A stretch of DNA of 64,000 nucleotides from Macrolepiota albuminosa (GCA_027475525.1 JAMWFC010000053.1:1116001-1180000), one strand, 5' to 3'. Shown: positions 34,596-47,333, counted from the stretch's first letter. Numbers and translations are program-made. The notes: generated by a model from the sequence alone, not told the origin.

Positions 34596-34775
34596 GGACA
34601 AGGATTAATTATCTATTACATGTTGTACAACGTAGATTTCTTTCGATAAATGCCATATTGGGTCTCCCAATCGTGGTTGGATGATACGAGATTACCATGT
34701 GCTGTGATACCACCATGAACATCTACACGATACCTGTTTGTAGAGCTTGGTTAGTTACGTCTTAGGACAAGAATA

Positions 34776-34929
34776 TATGTTGAAGTCTATGTTTGAGTCT
34801 GGAAGCATTAAATGCAGACACCCAGTGACAAAGTGGCAGGAACCAATACAATTATGTTGAAGTCTATGTTTGAGTCTGGAAGCATTAAATGCAGACACCC
34901 AGTGACAAAGTGGCAGGAACCAATACAAT
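34776..34929. repeat. Perfect 77-bp tandem duplication (junction 17)
   Basis: Copies 34776-34852 and 34853-34929 are identical and lie in non-coding sequence between VPS27 and a tRNA gene. It is the last one before a 24.7-kb stretch free of such junctions. Confidence 0.93.
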
Positions 34930-34986
34930 CACACTTCCATTGACCATGTTCTCAACATCACAGGCCTATATCCTATTCTTTCCATG

Positions 34987-35068
34987 GCATTAATGGGGTA
35001 GTGGTAACCTGGGTCGTTGCCATTAGCATAATGTCGACCCGCCGGGGGTTCGATTCCCCCTTAATGCA
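34987..35068 (+). tRNA. tRNA-Gly(GCC) with 11-nt intron
   Basis: The mature sequence is the same as the tRNA at 25417, with the same stems and T arm. The intron after position 37 is 11 nt and differs in sequence (TTAGCATAATG). The spliced length is 71 nt and the anticodon is GCC. Confidence 0.93.
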
Positions 35069-35304
35069 TCTTTTCTTTCAGCGCTAGTTTTTCAAAAAGT
35101 TGTTCGAGTCTAGCATATGTCAAGCGTTTGTAAAGCTACTTTTGAGCTATGTGATCCCAGAAACTCAACGACCTTGAACTCTACATTAAAGGTACAAAAT
35201 GCGAAAAGAATAGTTTAAACTAGAAAAAAATTCAGCAACTGAGTACAGAAAACTATCAATCAAGTACAACGCAAAGTAACTTCGTAAAAGCGAAAGAAAA
35301 TATA

Positions 35305-38300
35305 TCACCGTCCGATTCCCATCTTCAACGAAGCTCCTACGACATCCACATCATCCCACCGGGTATCGGCAAGCGCGTTGCTATCGTGTGACGCGTTCTT
35401 CTTCCGGTTGATATGGCTCAAAGTGTTCCTGAAATGTCTGGTGATCATTTCAGGAGTCTGTACCCCTTCAATGAGTCCAGGTGGCGCTCGTTGTGAGGGA
35501 TGGACGTCTGCAGACGAGATGTTGTCGATGCTTGACGTTATAAGCTCGACCAAGCTGTTAATGAACTTGGGGGCAACCTGACAGACGTATGAGATATATC
35601 ACCTGAGATATCCAATGGAGACTTACTGCCGGAGCGCCGCGTTCGAAATAGTATAGATATTGATCTAAAGTGTCACAATACAACTGCACAGTAACGATTT
35701 CCTCAATCGCAGAGTTGGCGATGCGTAATGATTTTTGTAGACATTCTAGCACGCGTTTACTATCCTGGTAGGGGTGCTATTAAATAAGGTTAGCTCATCA
35801 GCCATGGCAAAAGATGATCGCAGCTCACGGCCTTCACAGTAGTCTCATCGCCATCCTCTTTAACTGTCGCCTTCTCCAGAAGCTCCTTCTTTTGGCCATC
35901 AGTAGCCTCCCCATCTACATCACCGTTGGGCATGGCTTCCTGCCACCAAAGATGACTGGCCAATCCCACTGCCGTGGCTTGATGGCTCTTCTTTAAAAGC
36001 TTCGCGCCATGTAGTGCTGCTTTAGTGATCAAGGTATCATAGTTGTCCACACCAAAGACCTTGGCACCAGCCAGCGTGCCAATAATCAACGTGATAGCCT
36101 GTAGTTGTGCCCGAGACTCTGAAATGCTGTCCTCGTATACACTAAATGCCTGAACATACAAGTCGTATGTGAGGTCCTCAAACCCACACTCGTCTGAAAT
36201 CTGGGCTGAGAGAAGAAATAGGCGAAGAGCAATTGTGGGAGCTTCGATCTGGGTAGAAAGTATCGACGTGAGTTGCCGAGCGAACTTGAGAATCGTGGAA
36301 ACTTTATTTTGCCAATCAGGTTCCTTTTAGAAAACGTCATGATCGTCTTCACATCCACAAGAAGAGAAAGACGTACGACATGTTCATGGTTCTTGTATCG
36401 TCTACATAGCTTGATAGAGGAGGTGATCAAAGCCGGGAAAGTGAAGCGCATACGTTCTCCCCCCGCCTCGAAGTGTTTCCGTGCAATTTGAAGAAGCTAT
36501 AAAAATGACCATCAGCAACAAAGCAAAAGCGACATCGTATTACCACACACCTCAAATTGGACATCTAACGTTTCCGCACGGAATAGATGCACCATTCTCG
36601 CCACCCAACCCTGTTCCTCTGCCATCTCTTCTCTCTCGACGGAATAAGGACCTTGTCTCCGTAGATCCTTGATATTCATGTTGGCGGAGTTGCTGGCTTC
36701 CGCTGTACTTGAATCTGACTGATCCTTGATCAACACATGGCAGAGATCAAGGACGCCATCGACATCTTCTGGCGCCTCTAGAATTGTTTCGTTCTTAAGA
36801 ACGGAGGATATGATGGAGTGTGCAATCGATCTACGGGTTGAAAACAGTTGTTTTGTGAGGAGTGGAGTGTAGTTGGGGATAGCAAGAAGAGTAAGAACAG
36901 ATTGATACGAATTGATTGGGGCGACAAGCAGTGCAGCAAGGTTGTTTATCGTTTGAGGTGTATGCAAGTCAGAGCTATTCGGGTTGATAGGTGTCATGAC
37001 CATCTGATGATGTATATATAGGGCGTCATACCTATCTTTGAACTCCTGGAATTTCTCCGCTGTGAAGCCAAGAACTTGGTCAACATACTCTAGCCTGTCC
37101 GGATAGCAGCTCAACGACAAGTTCGTCATAGACACTAAAAGTGCTGTAAGATCTTGAATTGATAAATCCGGGCGAGCCTGTAAGGACGTGATAAGTACAA
37201 AGATGAAAAAAGTCACAGGCCCGCTAACTACTAACCTTAATGAGCTCGACTACCTGCTTCCAAAACACCTCAAACAACGGCACGTCCTCAGGTATACCCC
37301 GGAATTTTCGCACAGGGGAACCCTCTTTCTCCTTACCCTTGTCAAGGTTCTCCGAGCCGCCATTTGGTGCGTCTGTAGTTGGTGAGGATATCGTTGACTC
37401 GGCAGCGGTAGGTGTTTTAAGCGTCTCAGCGTCAGATCCCCAAGCAACAGACTCCACAGCCGGCGAAGAGACTCTGTGAGCGCCGTTCTCACGAACCTTG
37501 GCTTTCTGAAGTTTAACCTTCTCCGCTAGGCGGCGTGCCGCAGCTTCTTCCTGCCGTTTAGTCTCCTCTGGGTCCTCGTTTTCGGCCTCACGAGCAGCAT
37601 AAGCAGCCAGACGATCGATAAGTGCAATAACAATTTGCTTGATGTTCACTTTTGGATGTAATTGTGCGGTAGCAGACAGGAAAGGTCCCAAAGAGTGAAG
37701 ATGGAATTCGTCAGTGAATACCTTGAGATAACATCAGGATGTATACAATCAGAAAGGTGAATATAGGACGCACTTGAATCACAACTTCCATGAGGTACTC
37801 CTGCGCTATGACATCCTTACAGTTGACCACCTGTTCCAGTATGCTAGGCAGTATTATCCGTTGATACATTTCCAAATCCACTCCGTCAAGTTGACTCAGC
37901 CGGACGAGGTTCGTTCCAACCAGGATTCGAAGGTCGCGACGTTCGAGTTCTCGCTTCTCGCGATCTCTTGAATGGCCTTGATGTTGTAGTCGAACCCAGA
38001 GCTTGTTCATCTCAATAAAGTTGGTCAAGACAAAGGATATGGAGTCCTGTAGGTTACCCGCTGGCCTGCAACATATTGTTCAATTGTCAAACAGAGAATG
38101 GTCAAGGCAGAAAAACACACCCGGGCTCAACTGCCACAGGTAGGTGATCCCTCGTCTGGCCACTCAGATAGTGTCGTAGGAAGAGACCGCGTACAGGATG
38201 TAGTACACCTCGAGACATTTCCATCATATCTCTCATGATTTCTCTAACAGGAGCATCTGGAATAGACATGTAGACCGAACCGACAGTGATCATGAGATAT

Positions 38301-38731
38301 AGACGAGGGATGATGTTGCCAGCATACTGGACTAGTTCGTAGAGGTCTGCCAAATGGTGTCTTGATTGAGTATGTGCATCATAAAGGTAGTTCGAAAGGT
38401 GTCGTAGGGCATCGAACACAGCCATATCTACACAACGTTGTAAATTCTTCAGCAGCATAACTCAACGGGAAAGCGCACAGAGTTCATAATATTGCTTCGG
38501 GGACAATGAAGAAGTCCGCAGCTCAGCCAACATCAGGCTCGCGCTCTTCAGCGCATCCATGAGTTCATCGAGCTCCTAGAAATATGCAAGGTGTCAATAC
38601 ATATATTAGAGTAGTCAATGGAGGAATTGCGGACATACAAGATGCCTCTTCATTTGCTGAACTTGTATTTTTACAGTGTTCAGGGCTTCGCTGAGGAGTT
38701 TACCCTCTTCAGTAACAGGGTGAGTGGCCAT
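35305..38731 (-). CDS. VPS35: Vps35 (retromer core subunit)
   Basis: This is the alpha-solenoid core of the retromer, which binds Vps26 and Vps29 and returns cargo from endosomes to the Golgi. It starts [20 protein letters not shown], the family's N-terminus, then [20 protein letters not shown] and [58 protein letters not shown] and the retromer signature [20 protein letters not shown] (PRLYLM and PxRGLFLR-type motifs) follow. The C-terminal half has repeats such as [20 protein letters not shown] and ends [16 protein letters not shown], with TGA at 35305-35307. An internal Glu/Ala-rich insert lies near 37300-37560. No 77-bp duplication occurs inside, so this long gene should be intact. ESCRT-0 VPS27 is its near neighbour. 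Confidence 0.94.
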
Positions 38732-39402
38732 GATGGTGTAGAGGTCAGAAGAGACGTCCACTGTGCGACGTGCGCTAGCTAATAACGCCCAAGGAATGTC
38801 AATGGATTTGTGCAAGTTTGGTTGACGAAAACTGGAAACTACTCCCGAAAGGGTAATCTACCGCAGTGTCTCCATTCATAATTTCCACCTTGTTTCTCTT
38901 TGTGTGCTGGATAGATTCAGGGTATGGCGACTCTGACCAAGTTTGTATTTCTCAAACTGTGGCAACGACCTGTGCACTCAATCGTGTCTGAGGGTATCTC
39001 GATAACCATTCCTGAACTGGCACTTGTACAATCCGAGTCTGATAGACTACATACGCTCACCTCAAAGCGCTTATCACTACATCACAGACCAGTTACCGCT
39101 GAGAAAAGTGCTCGGATAATGGGAGCGATCATCTATGAAAAGAGGAACTCTAGCTGTTTGTCTATCGCACAAAGCCTTATAGAAGGCCACAGTGTTACTG
39201 TTCATATTGCCCAGAATCAAAGTAGACAAAGTGTTGCCAGACATAGGCTGTCCAGATAAGAGCATGTGGCCAATAGTAGAATGATAGCGAAATGGGTATC
39301 AAAGGAGTAATATAGTAAGAGGTCGTTTTTCACATTAGCCTCAAAATCCATGTACATCGAATAGAAACGAGTGCTATCACCATAACAGATCGGGCACAAG
39401 CT
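38732..39402. other. Spacer between VPS35 and SCS7
   Basis: About 670 bp. Open frames on both strands lack recognisable content. It should hold the VPS35 promoter and the SCS7 3' end. Confidence 0.45.
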
Positions 39403-40878
39403 TTATACCGGCAGGAGGGTGTTGAAGGCAATGTCCCAGATTTTGCCTATGAGATAGGGGGAAAAATGTAAGTATAACTGGATGATATGACACGAATGAA
39501 CAAGTCGTACTGGTAACACCGAATCCAAGATCAAAGTTCTTGTAGTGGTGAGCGAGATGATACTTCTTCATGTCTCTCAAATAGGTGGGGAGCCTGGTAT
39601 GATGTAGTCTGAACACATCGTCAATATTGTCAAGTAACGAAGAAATACGAGATGCTTACGCATAATGCATGCAATCATACAATATATCTAAAATTACAAG
39701 ATGAGATGCAACCTCAACAACGCAGGAAAGACTTACAAAAGGTGAAAGCCCCAGATATAATACCGTTAGCCATGGCCGGAGGGAACAACAGGTGCGCAAG
39801 GCGTGTCATGGGTGTTTGAAGCGTAAAAAATAATGCTGGAGGCATCACAAGCCGCAATCTAAGGTATTGACAAGATAATGAACTCGAGAAGGAAAGACAA
39901 ACTGACAAAAAAAACATACCTGTCCATTGGTAGGTAATGGTGAACACCATGCATTAAGAAGTGGAGAGTAAGGAACGCAGGGCGGTCGGGCAAGAGGTAG
40001 TCGATATGGAAAAGGAAACGATGGAAGAGATACTCCAAAAGAGTCCAGATCAGGTTACCTACGAGGAAACACGCGAGTGTCTTTCCGTAGCTGATTGTAG
40101 GAATTAAAGACAGAGCTTTCCAGGGTAGCATAGGTTGTACACTGAAGGCCGGAAGAAGAATGGTCCACTGTAGAGCCGACCGGAAGAACAGGTAGGTTGC
40201 AATCGGGCCCCAGAAAAGGGGCACAACATACCACACTGTTCGAGTGTTAAACTGAGTAATTATCAGGATTAGGTTGCTTGAAAGGGTGATAGGACCGACC
40301 TCAAGGATGTCAGGACCGAAGAAACGCGCTGGCTCGGCAAGGTGACGTGGTTGGTGCACCTGTTGCAGGTAATATGCTTTACTAGAAGACATTTTAGTAT
40401 AAGAAGGATATTAAATGACGATACGTACCTCCAGTTTGCCTCCCATACTTGTCTCAGCAATGGCTTCCTAAGATCCAAGAATTGATTCTTCTCATAATCT
40501 TGAGCTTCATCCGTATCATCAGGATGAAAATCATCTGTAGCTTCCCAATCTTTTTTTCGTAGGTAAATATCAATATAAAAAAGAAAACAGACTGAATTTA
40601 CCGTCGCTGACGGTTGTCGCGCCCGTACCAAGTCTGCCAATCACGTACTCCTCCAACATATCATATGCAGAGTCAGAATGATCATGCTCATCCTTATCCT
40701 TCATCACTTCGCCGATATCCTGTCCCGCGTGCTTGAGAATATAATCGTCGCCTCCTGGATGGTCATTAAGAAATGAAGTCACATCGTAAACTTTGCCCCG
40801 ACGAGATACCCAACAGCTTGACGCAGTCTTATGGAGCGCAACATCCTCTGCAGTGTAGATGATGAAGCGCTTCGACAT
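39403..40878 (-). CDS. SCS7: Fatty acid 2-hydroxylase (Scs7-like, cytochrome b5 fusion)
   Basis: This ER membrane enzyme 2-hydroxylates the very long fatty acid of ceramide. The N-terminus starts MSKRFIIYTAEDVALHKTAS. It forms a cytochrome b5 domain with heme ligand motif HPGG (about residue 40) and a second His in DEHDHSDSAYDMLEEYVIG. After an acidic linker come FLDLRKPLLRQVWEANW and YYLQQVHQPRHLAEPARFFG. The hydroxylase domain has the histidine boxes HRFLFH, HFLMHGVHH, HYALHH and HLAHHY, between helices such as TLACFLVGNLIWTLLEYLF. It ends KIWDIAFNTLLPV, with TAA at 39403-39405. All diiron histidine clusters are present, so activity is expected. Confidence 0.93.
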
Positions 40879-42166
40879 GGTTGAGAAAAAAATGAGCGAA
40901 TGAAGGATGACCCGACAACAGGCTTGCCTCGGCCTCTCGCCACTTTTCCCTCTCATGGTCACATGACTCAATGACATAACGAAAATGACATCAGCTGCTT
41001 GGCCTAGATCATTCCGGGGAGCTTGTCGAGGTCGAGACGCTCTCCATCCACCAACTTCGGGAGGCACGAATTTCGTGCAATGTACTCCAGTGCGACGCGG
41101 AACTTCGCATATCGCATGTCTTTATCGGCGTCTCGAACGTTCATACTGAGTACTGAAGGCTAATCTCGTCTTTCTATTCTCCGTCATGAAAGACACGCAT
41201 TCAATTATTCTCCTTTATGGCGACGCTCCTGTCGAACTTGGTCATTATATATATCAAGCAATCTATTCGAGTTCGGCTGGCACTGACCTTTCCTCATCGA
41301 TCCGTCTGAACTAGAACTAGCTAGTGTTCTGGAGCAGCCAATCCCTCGCTCATGATAAACGTGATACTCTTTCCTGGTAAAGTACTTTTCTTCCTATCAT
41401 AAAGAAGCAGTCTTGTGCGCCACTTTGAACTTGGTGAGCTTCTCCGCCATGAACCCCTCAAGGGATTATAGCTGCCATTAGTTGATATACTTATCTTGAA
41501 GTAGACAGTCATTTTCAGGAGTGTTACGACACAGACATTCACTAGGCAACGTATAGATCACGACACTTACGAAACACAGATACAAACATTTGGTCAATAA
41601 CGAAGAACTGGCATAGTATAAAGTTACACTCTGCCCCGCCTCTTAGCTCTACGTAGTAACTTGCCAGCGGTTAAAAATTGAAATCATCATCATCATCATC
41701 GATTATTGTTGTGCTTGATGGTTAAAATGTCAGATTTTTAGGTACAGCACAGATGAAGATCTTTGCTTCTTGGATCCCAGAAAACTTGAAAAACATCCTC
41801 AGCTAACGATTGTAGCGACAGACAGAAGACCAGCGAGATAATGAACTTTCTTCCCAGCGATCATGAAATGGACATTATTGTTCACCTATTTGGTTAACAC
41901 AAGTCTCGTTCCTTGTTCGACCTCCCTTTCACGAACCAGGCCTGTTAATTGTACGTATCACGCCCAAATTTGCTGATTTTGTAGTCCCTCACTATAGGTT
42001 TTATTCCATGGTGCGCAGACATGAATGATAAACTTGAGCTCTTTATTCTAACCAGATATTAGAAATGAAGGTCTATCTGTGTATTAAAATTTTTACTGCA
42101 TTATTTAAGGATATATGTGAAAGTTCTCAGCTGGCACCTAAAGAAATCTCCTGAGCGAAGCATCCA
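40879..42166. other. Intergenic region, no gene seen
   Basis: About 1.3 kb. It has a short CAT trinucleotide tract near 41684-41702 and AT-rich sequence toward VPS72. It should contain the SCS7 promoter. Confidence 0.45.
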
Positions 42167-44233
42167 TCATGACGCAGAGACCGAATCTGTCTTGTCTTCT
42201 CCGACGTAGCACCCCAAACGCGGGTTCCAAGCATATTCATGCGCGAGCAGTTTCGTCAAAACACCGTATGCCTTGGGATCCGCATAGGGAACTCCCGTCC
42301 TTGGATCCACGTATTTCGCCTCTTTCCCTGTAATCGGACACGTCTGTTTCGGCCGTGCTATGTGACAGAATGACATAGGAAGAAAGGGAGATGTAAGTTC
42401 ATGTCTCCAAAACGAGGGCAAGAAATAAAACATACAAAGCGGCCGATTCTTCCCAACGAAAACCTTGACCTCAGTCCAGTTAACATGGTCACCAAACATC
42501 GCCGTCATAGTTTCATTCCACTGCGGTTTAGGAACTCCATTGTGTTGTCCAAGTTCATGTATGACATAGTTCTTTGTTACCTCTTCTGTCCGTTCTATGG
42601 GTGCCGGTGGAGGAGGCGTCCACACCATCGTACTGGCAGATTGTAGCTGAGCCATATATGGATTATAGAGTGTTGACTGGTATGCGACGTTTGGCGACGT
42701 CGCTGAGGTGACTAATTGAGAAGCTTGTTGAGATACAGATGGCGTAGAGGATTGGGAGATCGATTGGACTCCTGGTGGAATATTTAATTGAACTACCGGC
42801 TGAGAGGTTGATGGAGACTCTGACTGAGTCGTCGATTGAGGAGTTGTTCGTGAGGTTGGCTGAGGGGTCGTTTCTGCAGGTGATTCAGTAGATGGCCGAA
42901 CGACCTGCTCAGTAGTGGATTGGGCAGAGGATGATTGAGCAGACGGTAGAGCGATTCGTGAAGTTTCCGCCTGAGCTTGATTAGCCGTAGACTGAGCAGA
43001 TGACGCTTGTTGAGATGACTGTTGATAAACAAGATCATTCGCATTTAAGGGCCCAGGTAGTGCAGTAGAGGTGGCTGCAGTCGGAGCAACTGTGTATCCC
43101 GACATATATCCACTAGTAGGCATTTGCGGGTAAACGCCCGTAGAAAATGTATAAGGCATGGTTTGACCATACGGCGTCGAACCCATAACGCCACCGTACA
43201 AATTATACGTGAATCCGGTTCGCCCAGGAGTGAATGTTGGAGCGGGCGGAGGTGGAATCACGACCTTAATCTCCTCGCCCCGACTAATCCATCGAATTAG
43301 TGGCCCTTCGATGGCAGTCCGGACAACGCGAGCCCGTCTACGTCTCTCCTCCTCAACTTTGAGATAATCACGATGTTCGATGATATTCCCTTCTTCATTA
43401 TCAAGGGCAAGAGCTATGAGCTCTGCTTGAGTATAAACCTTTGACTCTATCTTTGCCTTTTTTGGCATTGCAGCCTGCGAAAGATAGTTAACGACATATT
43501 TCAAAACACAGACAAGAAAAAGCACACACTTTCTTCTCCTCTGACCGCTTCAAGCGTTCCGCAGCAGCAGACGTAGCCAATATAGTATGTCTCCGTTGGC
43601 TATGCCTTTTCTTCTTCGGACTCGACGGATCAACTGGCAGAACTTCCCCTGTCTCTGCGTTCACAGCTGGTCCCAATGACACGCGTCGTTTCAAGTCCTT
43701 TGGCTTGCTTTGAGACGAAGAAGCTTCAGCTTGGGGATTGAATGTAACTTTCTGACGTGCATGGGCTGCAGCAGTCGCCTTCTCAACTCTGGAGCGCGCG
43801 TCCTGGAATATTATAGAATGAACACGATGACTCTCACAAACCGAAAGAAGCAGACCTTTTTCGCTCGTCTCTCTTCTTCTTGAACGGTTTTCTCCCCAGC
43901 ATCTACGTCGTCTTGAGTCTCCTCGTCAGTACTCGCGAAGTCGGACCCGAAGACATCTTCTTCCTCTGTTTAAGAGCAATTGCTCAGAACAGTGACCCTG
44001 TACAGCAGTAGTCTGACAACCTTTGTCGTTGATAAAATCTTGATCATCATCCATAGAGTCTATAGTTGTGTCTAAAGCCATTTCTGCAAGCGCTGCCTCC
44101 ATCCTACAATGATTTACGTTTGAGAACAGTCTTCAATAAAGTCACAGAGTTACCTGTTCCCAGCTGTACTCCTGCGCGACCTACGGGTAGCAAGAGTCTC
44201 AATATGCTCCTCCATCACGATGTCTTCGGCCAT
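42167..44233 (-). CDS. VPS72: Vps72/YL1 (SWR1 chromatin remodelling complex)
   Basis: This is a SWR1-complex subunit that handles histone H2A.Z. It starts MAEDIVMEEHIETLATRRSR, then RRSTAGNRMEAALAEMALDT, an acidic stretch with FGSDFASTDEE (the H2A.Z-binding type region), and Lys/Arg-rich helices. A middle section (EHRDYLKVEEERRRRARVVR, then PLIRWISRGEEIKV) precedes a Ser/Gln/Thr-rich linker. The C-terminal YL1-C domain reads FVGKNRPL (intron), ARPKQTCPITGKEAKYVDPR, GVPYADPKAYGVLTKLLAHE and YAWNPRLGCYVGEDK. TGA is at 42167-42169. Despite the yeast name it is nuclear. The start codon lies 118 bp from the divergent mitochondrial ribosomal gene. Confidence 0.93.
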
Positions 44234-44351
44234 GGTGGCGGTGAGTAAGAATCGTGGGCTGCTTTACCAAAAGCGGAAACACACACACAATATTTCTGAC
44301 ACGTGCTGTCGGAATCCAAAAAATCACGAAGTCTCTGGTTTCTCAAGAACG
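44234..44351. promoter_or_regulatory. Shared divergent promoter of VPS72 and a mitochondrial ribosomal gene
   Basis: Only 118 bp separate the two start codons, implying a bidirectional promoter. No specific factor site is claimed. Confidence 0.45.
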
Positions 44352-45013
44352 ATGCCCAAGCCTTCCCCTTCACGCCTTGCACGAATTCTAGCGAACCTAG
44401 ATGCCTCTCCAAAACTTACCTTGCCCAAAGTCAAAAGTGTCAAGCTCTCTTTGGCCTTCCAGAATGACCACTTTGGTGCTCGGTGTGTTATGCGTACTGT
44501 TTAAGCAGAAAACGCGTCTGATGTAATTTCTAATTCCAGCCATTTCGTAAAGGAACAGCTGCCGCGTATTCGATGGGCGAATCCTGATCTGGCTATCCAA
44601 GTCGAAAAATGGCGAAAGACAAAGGAGGAGGAATGGAGGCCTGAGATGGAACTAGAGCTTGGTGAGCCGGGCATTGCTGAAACTCTCCACTCTCTAAGTT
44701 CGACTCCAACTCAGCCGATGGGACCCAGAAAACAATAGACATGCATCAGAAATGGTCTACGGCAATCCTCAAGGAACTAATGGAAGTGGCAGGTGGGGAG
44801 CCTTGGAAGACATGGAAACGAGAAGCAAAAGCATCCGGTCTGCCTGTGGTTCCTGGAGAAGAAAACGAGAACAAGTTTTCTAAGCGGCCAACTCTCAAAC
44901 CTCTACCGTCACTTAATGCGTTCCGTACGGCAAAGCCGCCACCCGACCAAAAAGCACCCATACCACCTGCCGATTCTGTTCCCAAGACGGGTGTATCTGC
45001 TGCTTTGCCTTGA
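44352..45013 (+). CDS. Mitochondrial ribosomal protein with L51/S25/CI-B8 domain
   Basis: This is a mitoribosome protein of the thioredoxin-like L51/S25/CI-B8 fold. It starts MPKPSPSRLARILANLDASP, then LTLPKVKSVKLSLAFQNDHF. An intron leads to RHFVKEQLPRIRWANPDLAI and QVEKWRKTKEEEWRPEMELE. The pattern of KxxxLSLAFxxxxxGARHFxxEQLPRIxxxNP is that of Mrp49/mS25-type proteins. A further exon continues KWSTAILKELMEVAGGEPWK and a Pro/Lys-rich end, SVPKTGVSAALP (TGA at 45011-45013). Whether it belongs to the large (mL61) or small (mS25) subunit cannot be settled by eye. The start is the ATG giving a basic, targeting-like N-terminus. Confidence 0.78.
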
Positions 45014-46121
45014 TATACCTTCTGGATTCTTGCAACATTAACATCTACGACTTAATCTTAACATAAAATATTGACGCCTTCACATCAAGTGACACACCAT
45101 GCTGCCTGATGCATCTTCCCATTGTCAGTTCCGGCGGCATACTTTGAGCAGGAAAGATCTATGGGTGTAGTCTCCATTGATTACATCAGTGCTTCTGCAC
45201 TTACAAGGATGGACGCTGTGTTGATACAGCAATAATCAACCTTCAAAATCAGAAGATTCTTTTGGAAACTGCACCATTCGCCATCCTCCTGCACTAGTCA
45301 GCAATTGAGTTTTGACATGTCCATTTTAACATGTCCAATATTGACCCGCGAGACCACTAGAATCAGCCTGCATGGCACCAATTGGGGCCCACTTACTTAC
45401 ATCTAGTCATTAACGGGGAATGCTGGATTATCAGCACTACTATGATGCCCAGATCATTGCTCGCCATAAGTTGGACAACGTAAATGGTCCGTACCCTTGT
45501 TTGTCGCCGGCATCCAATGGATCTTTAGATGCTTTTACACCGTGAGACTACATACACAGTAGGAGTCCGACTCTGCTGGCATGCAGTTTGCCTAGGGATA
45601 TCATAATTCGGAACTGGCATGACCTAACAGCATACACCAATAGCGATCCAACATCAGCACCTAACTCAACCTTCTGCAAATGGCCAAGAATAGGTTTGTC
45701 TCTGCACCTGTGCACCGTCAACTGCAGGATGCAGCAAAAATGGGCCAACTTCGAGGATATCCTAACTCAATTTTTGAACAAGGATCACATAGTAATCATG
45801 CAAGTAGTCCTTACATTGGAATCGCAATAACTAAAAGAAGAACTTGCGTTATCTACCTCCGGCTTCAATCCTAAATGCGTCATTTAAACCACTATTGGTC
45901 GACAACTAATGAATTTCGTCGATTTGTCGCTGGTTCTCGGTCTTCGTAGATGAAAGTACCAAGTAGCAAAAGTGGCGGAGATTTGGAACCTTACGCTGAC
46001 TGCCCATAAATTTGGTTTTCCCCAAAAAAGTGTTCCAATCTACATCCATATTTACACCTAATTATCAGTCACTTTGTAAGGGTAATGTAATATATATATG
46101 TATATAGCATGCCAATAATCA
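45014..46121. other. Intergenic region with no supportable gene
   Basis: About 1.1 kb. A plus-strand frame near 45588-45830 (PRDIIIRNWHDLTAYTNSDP) is open for 80 codons but matches nothing I recognise. Confidence 0.4.
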
Positions 46122-47238
46122 TCATGTGGCAAACCATCCAGAAAACATGACAATAAAACCCATCCCGACGAGAAGGCCAGCAAGATCGTCAAGGAACAGA
46201 GAGCCCATCTGCAGATACTTTAATCCATTCATAACTATCGAGGGCAAAGGCGGAGGGAGGTGAGGTAGCAAAATTGCTAACAATGTTGGAGGTTGGACGG
46301 TATCCTGATGAAAAGTTGCAGCGCCACAACAGACCAACACCAAAGATTCCACTTACAAAGCCGGAAAAAATCCGTACAGAATGCAAGACAAGCTGCACCG
46401 TCGTAAATGCCCAGAAAAAGGGCTATTACCACGCTCACAATCAATCACTCGGAATGACACTTCATTTATAGCGCGACTCACCAACACTTGCACCCTCAAC
46501 ATCAGCGCCACATCCTCCAACTTGGTCGCCCTTCCCAACTCGGCCCATCTCCTCCACATTCCAAACTTCTGACCACCTACGTCAACGAAACCGCCCAGAC
46601 TTTGAGTCCAAAGTCTCGGCTCCATATAAACCACGAAGTATGCCAAAAGGGCCCACATCGACAGCAGATGCACAAACGGCATGAGCTTCTGCAGACGCGC
46701 CGGAGGCGCAGGAGCAACCGCTACTGGTTCCTTTCCTTCTGTGCCTGCAGACGAAACCTGCGGAAACGCGCCCTGGCCTTGAGGGAAGAGCATGGTAGCC
46801 AAAGGGTTGTCCATAGGTGGCGGCGGAGTATCTTTCGGTGCGATTCCTGGAACGCCCTCTTGAGGTAGTCTGCCTGCCATGAGAGCCTGCAAAAACTGCT
46901 GCTGCTGCTGTTCAGACCAAACGGAGGGGTCAGGCGGAGTTGCGGTGAAAAAGTTAGTAGGACTGGGAGGCTCTGGTTCGGGGGAAGGACGATTTGGGAG
47001 TGGAGGCATGGTGGATTCCTCGCCCAAAAAATTGCTAGATGTTTTGCGAACTGTAGAGATTGGAGGATCTGTTGGAGAATGAATGAGGAATTGGATGGAA
47101 GTATACGCTGAGACACGGACCGCGATGAATGTAAGCGGGATCGTCGCCTCTTGCAGAGGTGGTGAGCTTTGCAAGGCGGTCAGAGCCTCTGCTAAGGATC
47201 GCCTTTCTGCGGGCCTCGGCGCGTGCAGACGCAGACAT
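46122..47238 (-). CDS. GET2: Get2-like receptor subunit for tail-anchored protein insertion
   Basis: This is an ER membrane partner of Get1 that receives Get3 loaded with tail-anchored proteins. It starts MSASARAEARRKAILSRGSD, then RLAKLTTSARGDDPAY. This basic N-terminal RRKAILSRGSDRLAKLT helix is the Get3-docking signature of Get2/CAMLG. A Pro-rich acidic linker with SVWSEQQQQQFLQALMAG follows. Then come helices MPFVHLLSMWALLAYFVVYM, a second near PFFWAFTTVQLVLHSVRIFS, and the last, LAGLLVGMGFIVMFSGWFAT, with TGA at 46122-46124. Two short introns are needed between the helices. Three transmembrane segments at the C-terminus fit the family. Confidence 0.8.
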
Positions 47239-47333
47239 CGCAGACGTTTGGATTCAAGTCCGCTCAAGACGTGGCAAGTCCGATCTTTCCATTATCTGTT
47301 TGTAACACACCCAGGTACCAAACACGATCTTAT

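Noticed and set aside
45588..45830. Retroelement fragment in the spacer after the mitoribosomal gene
   Set aside because: The frame PRDIIIRNWHDLTAYTNSDP has no recognisable integrase, RT or RNase H motif.
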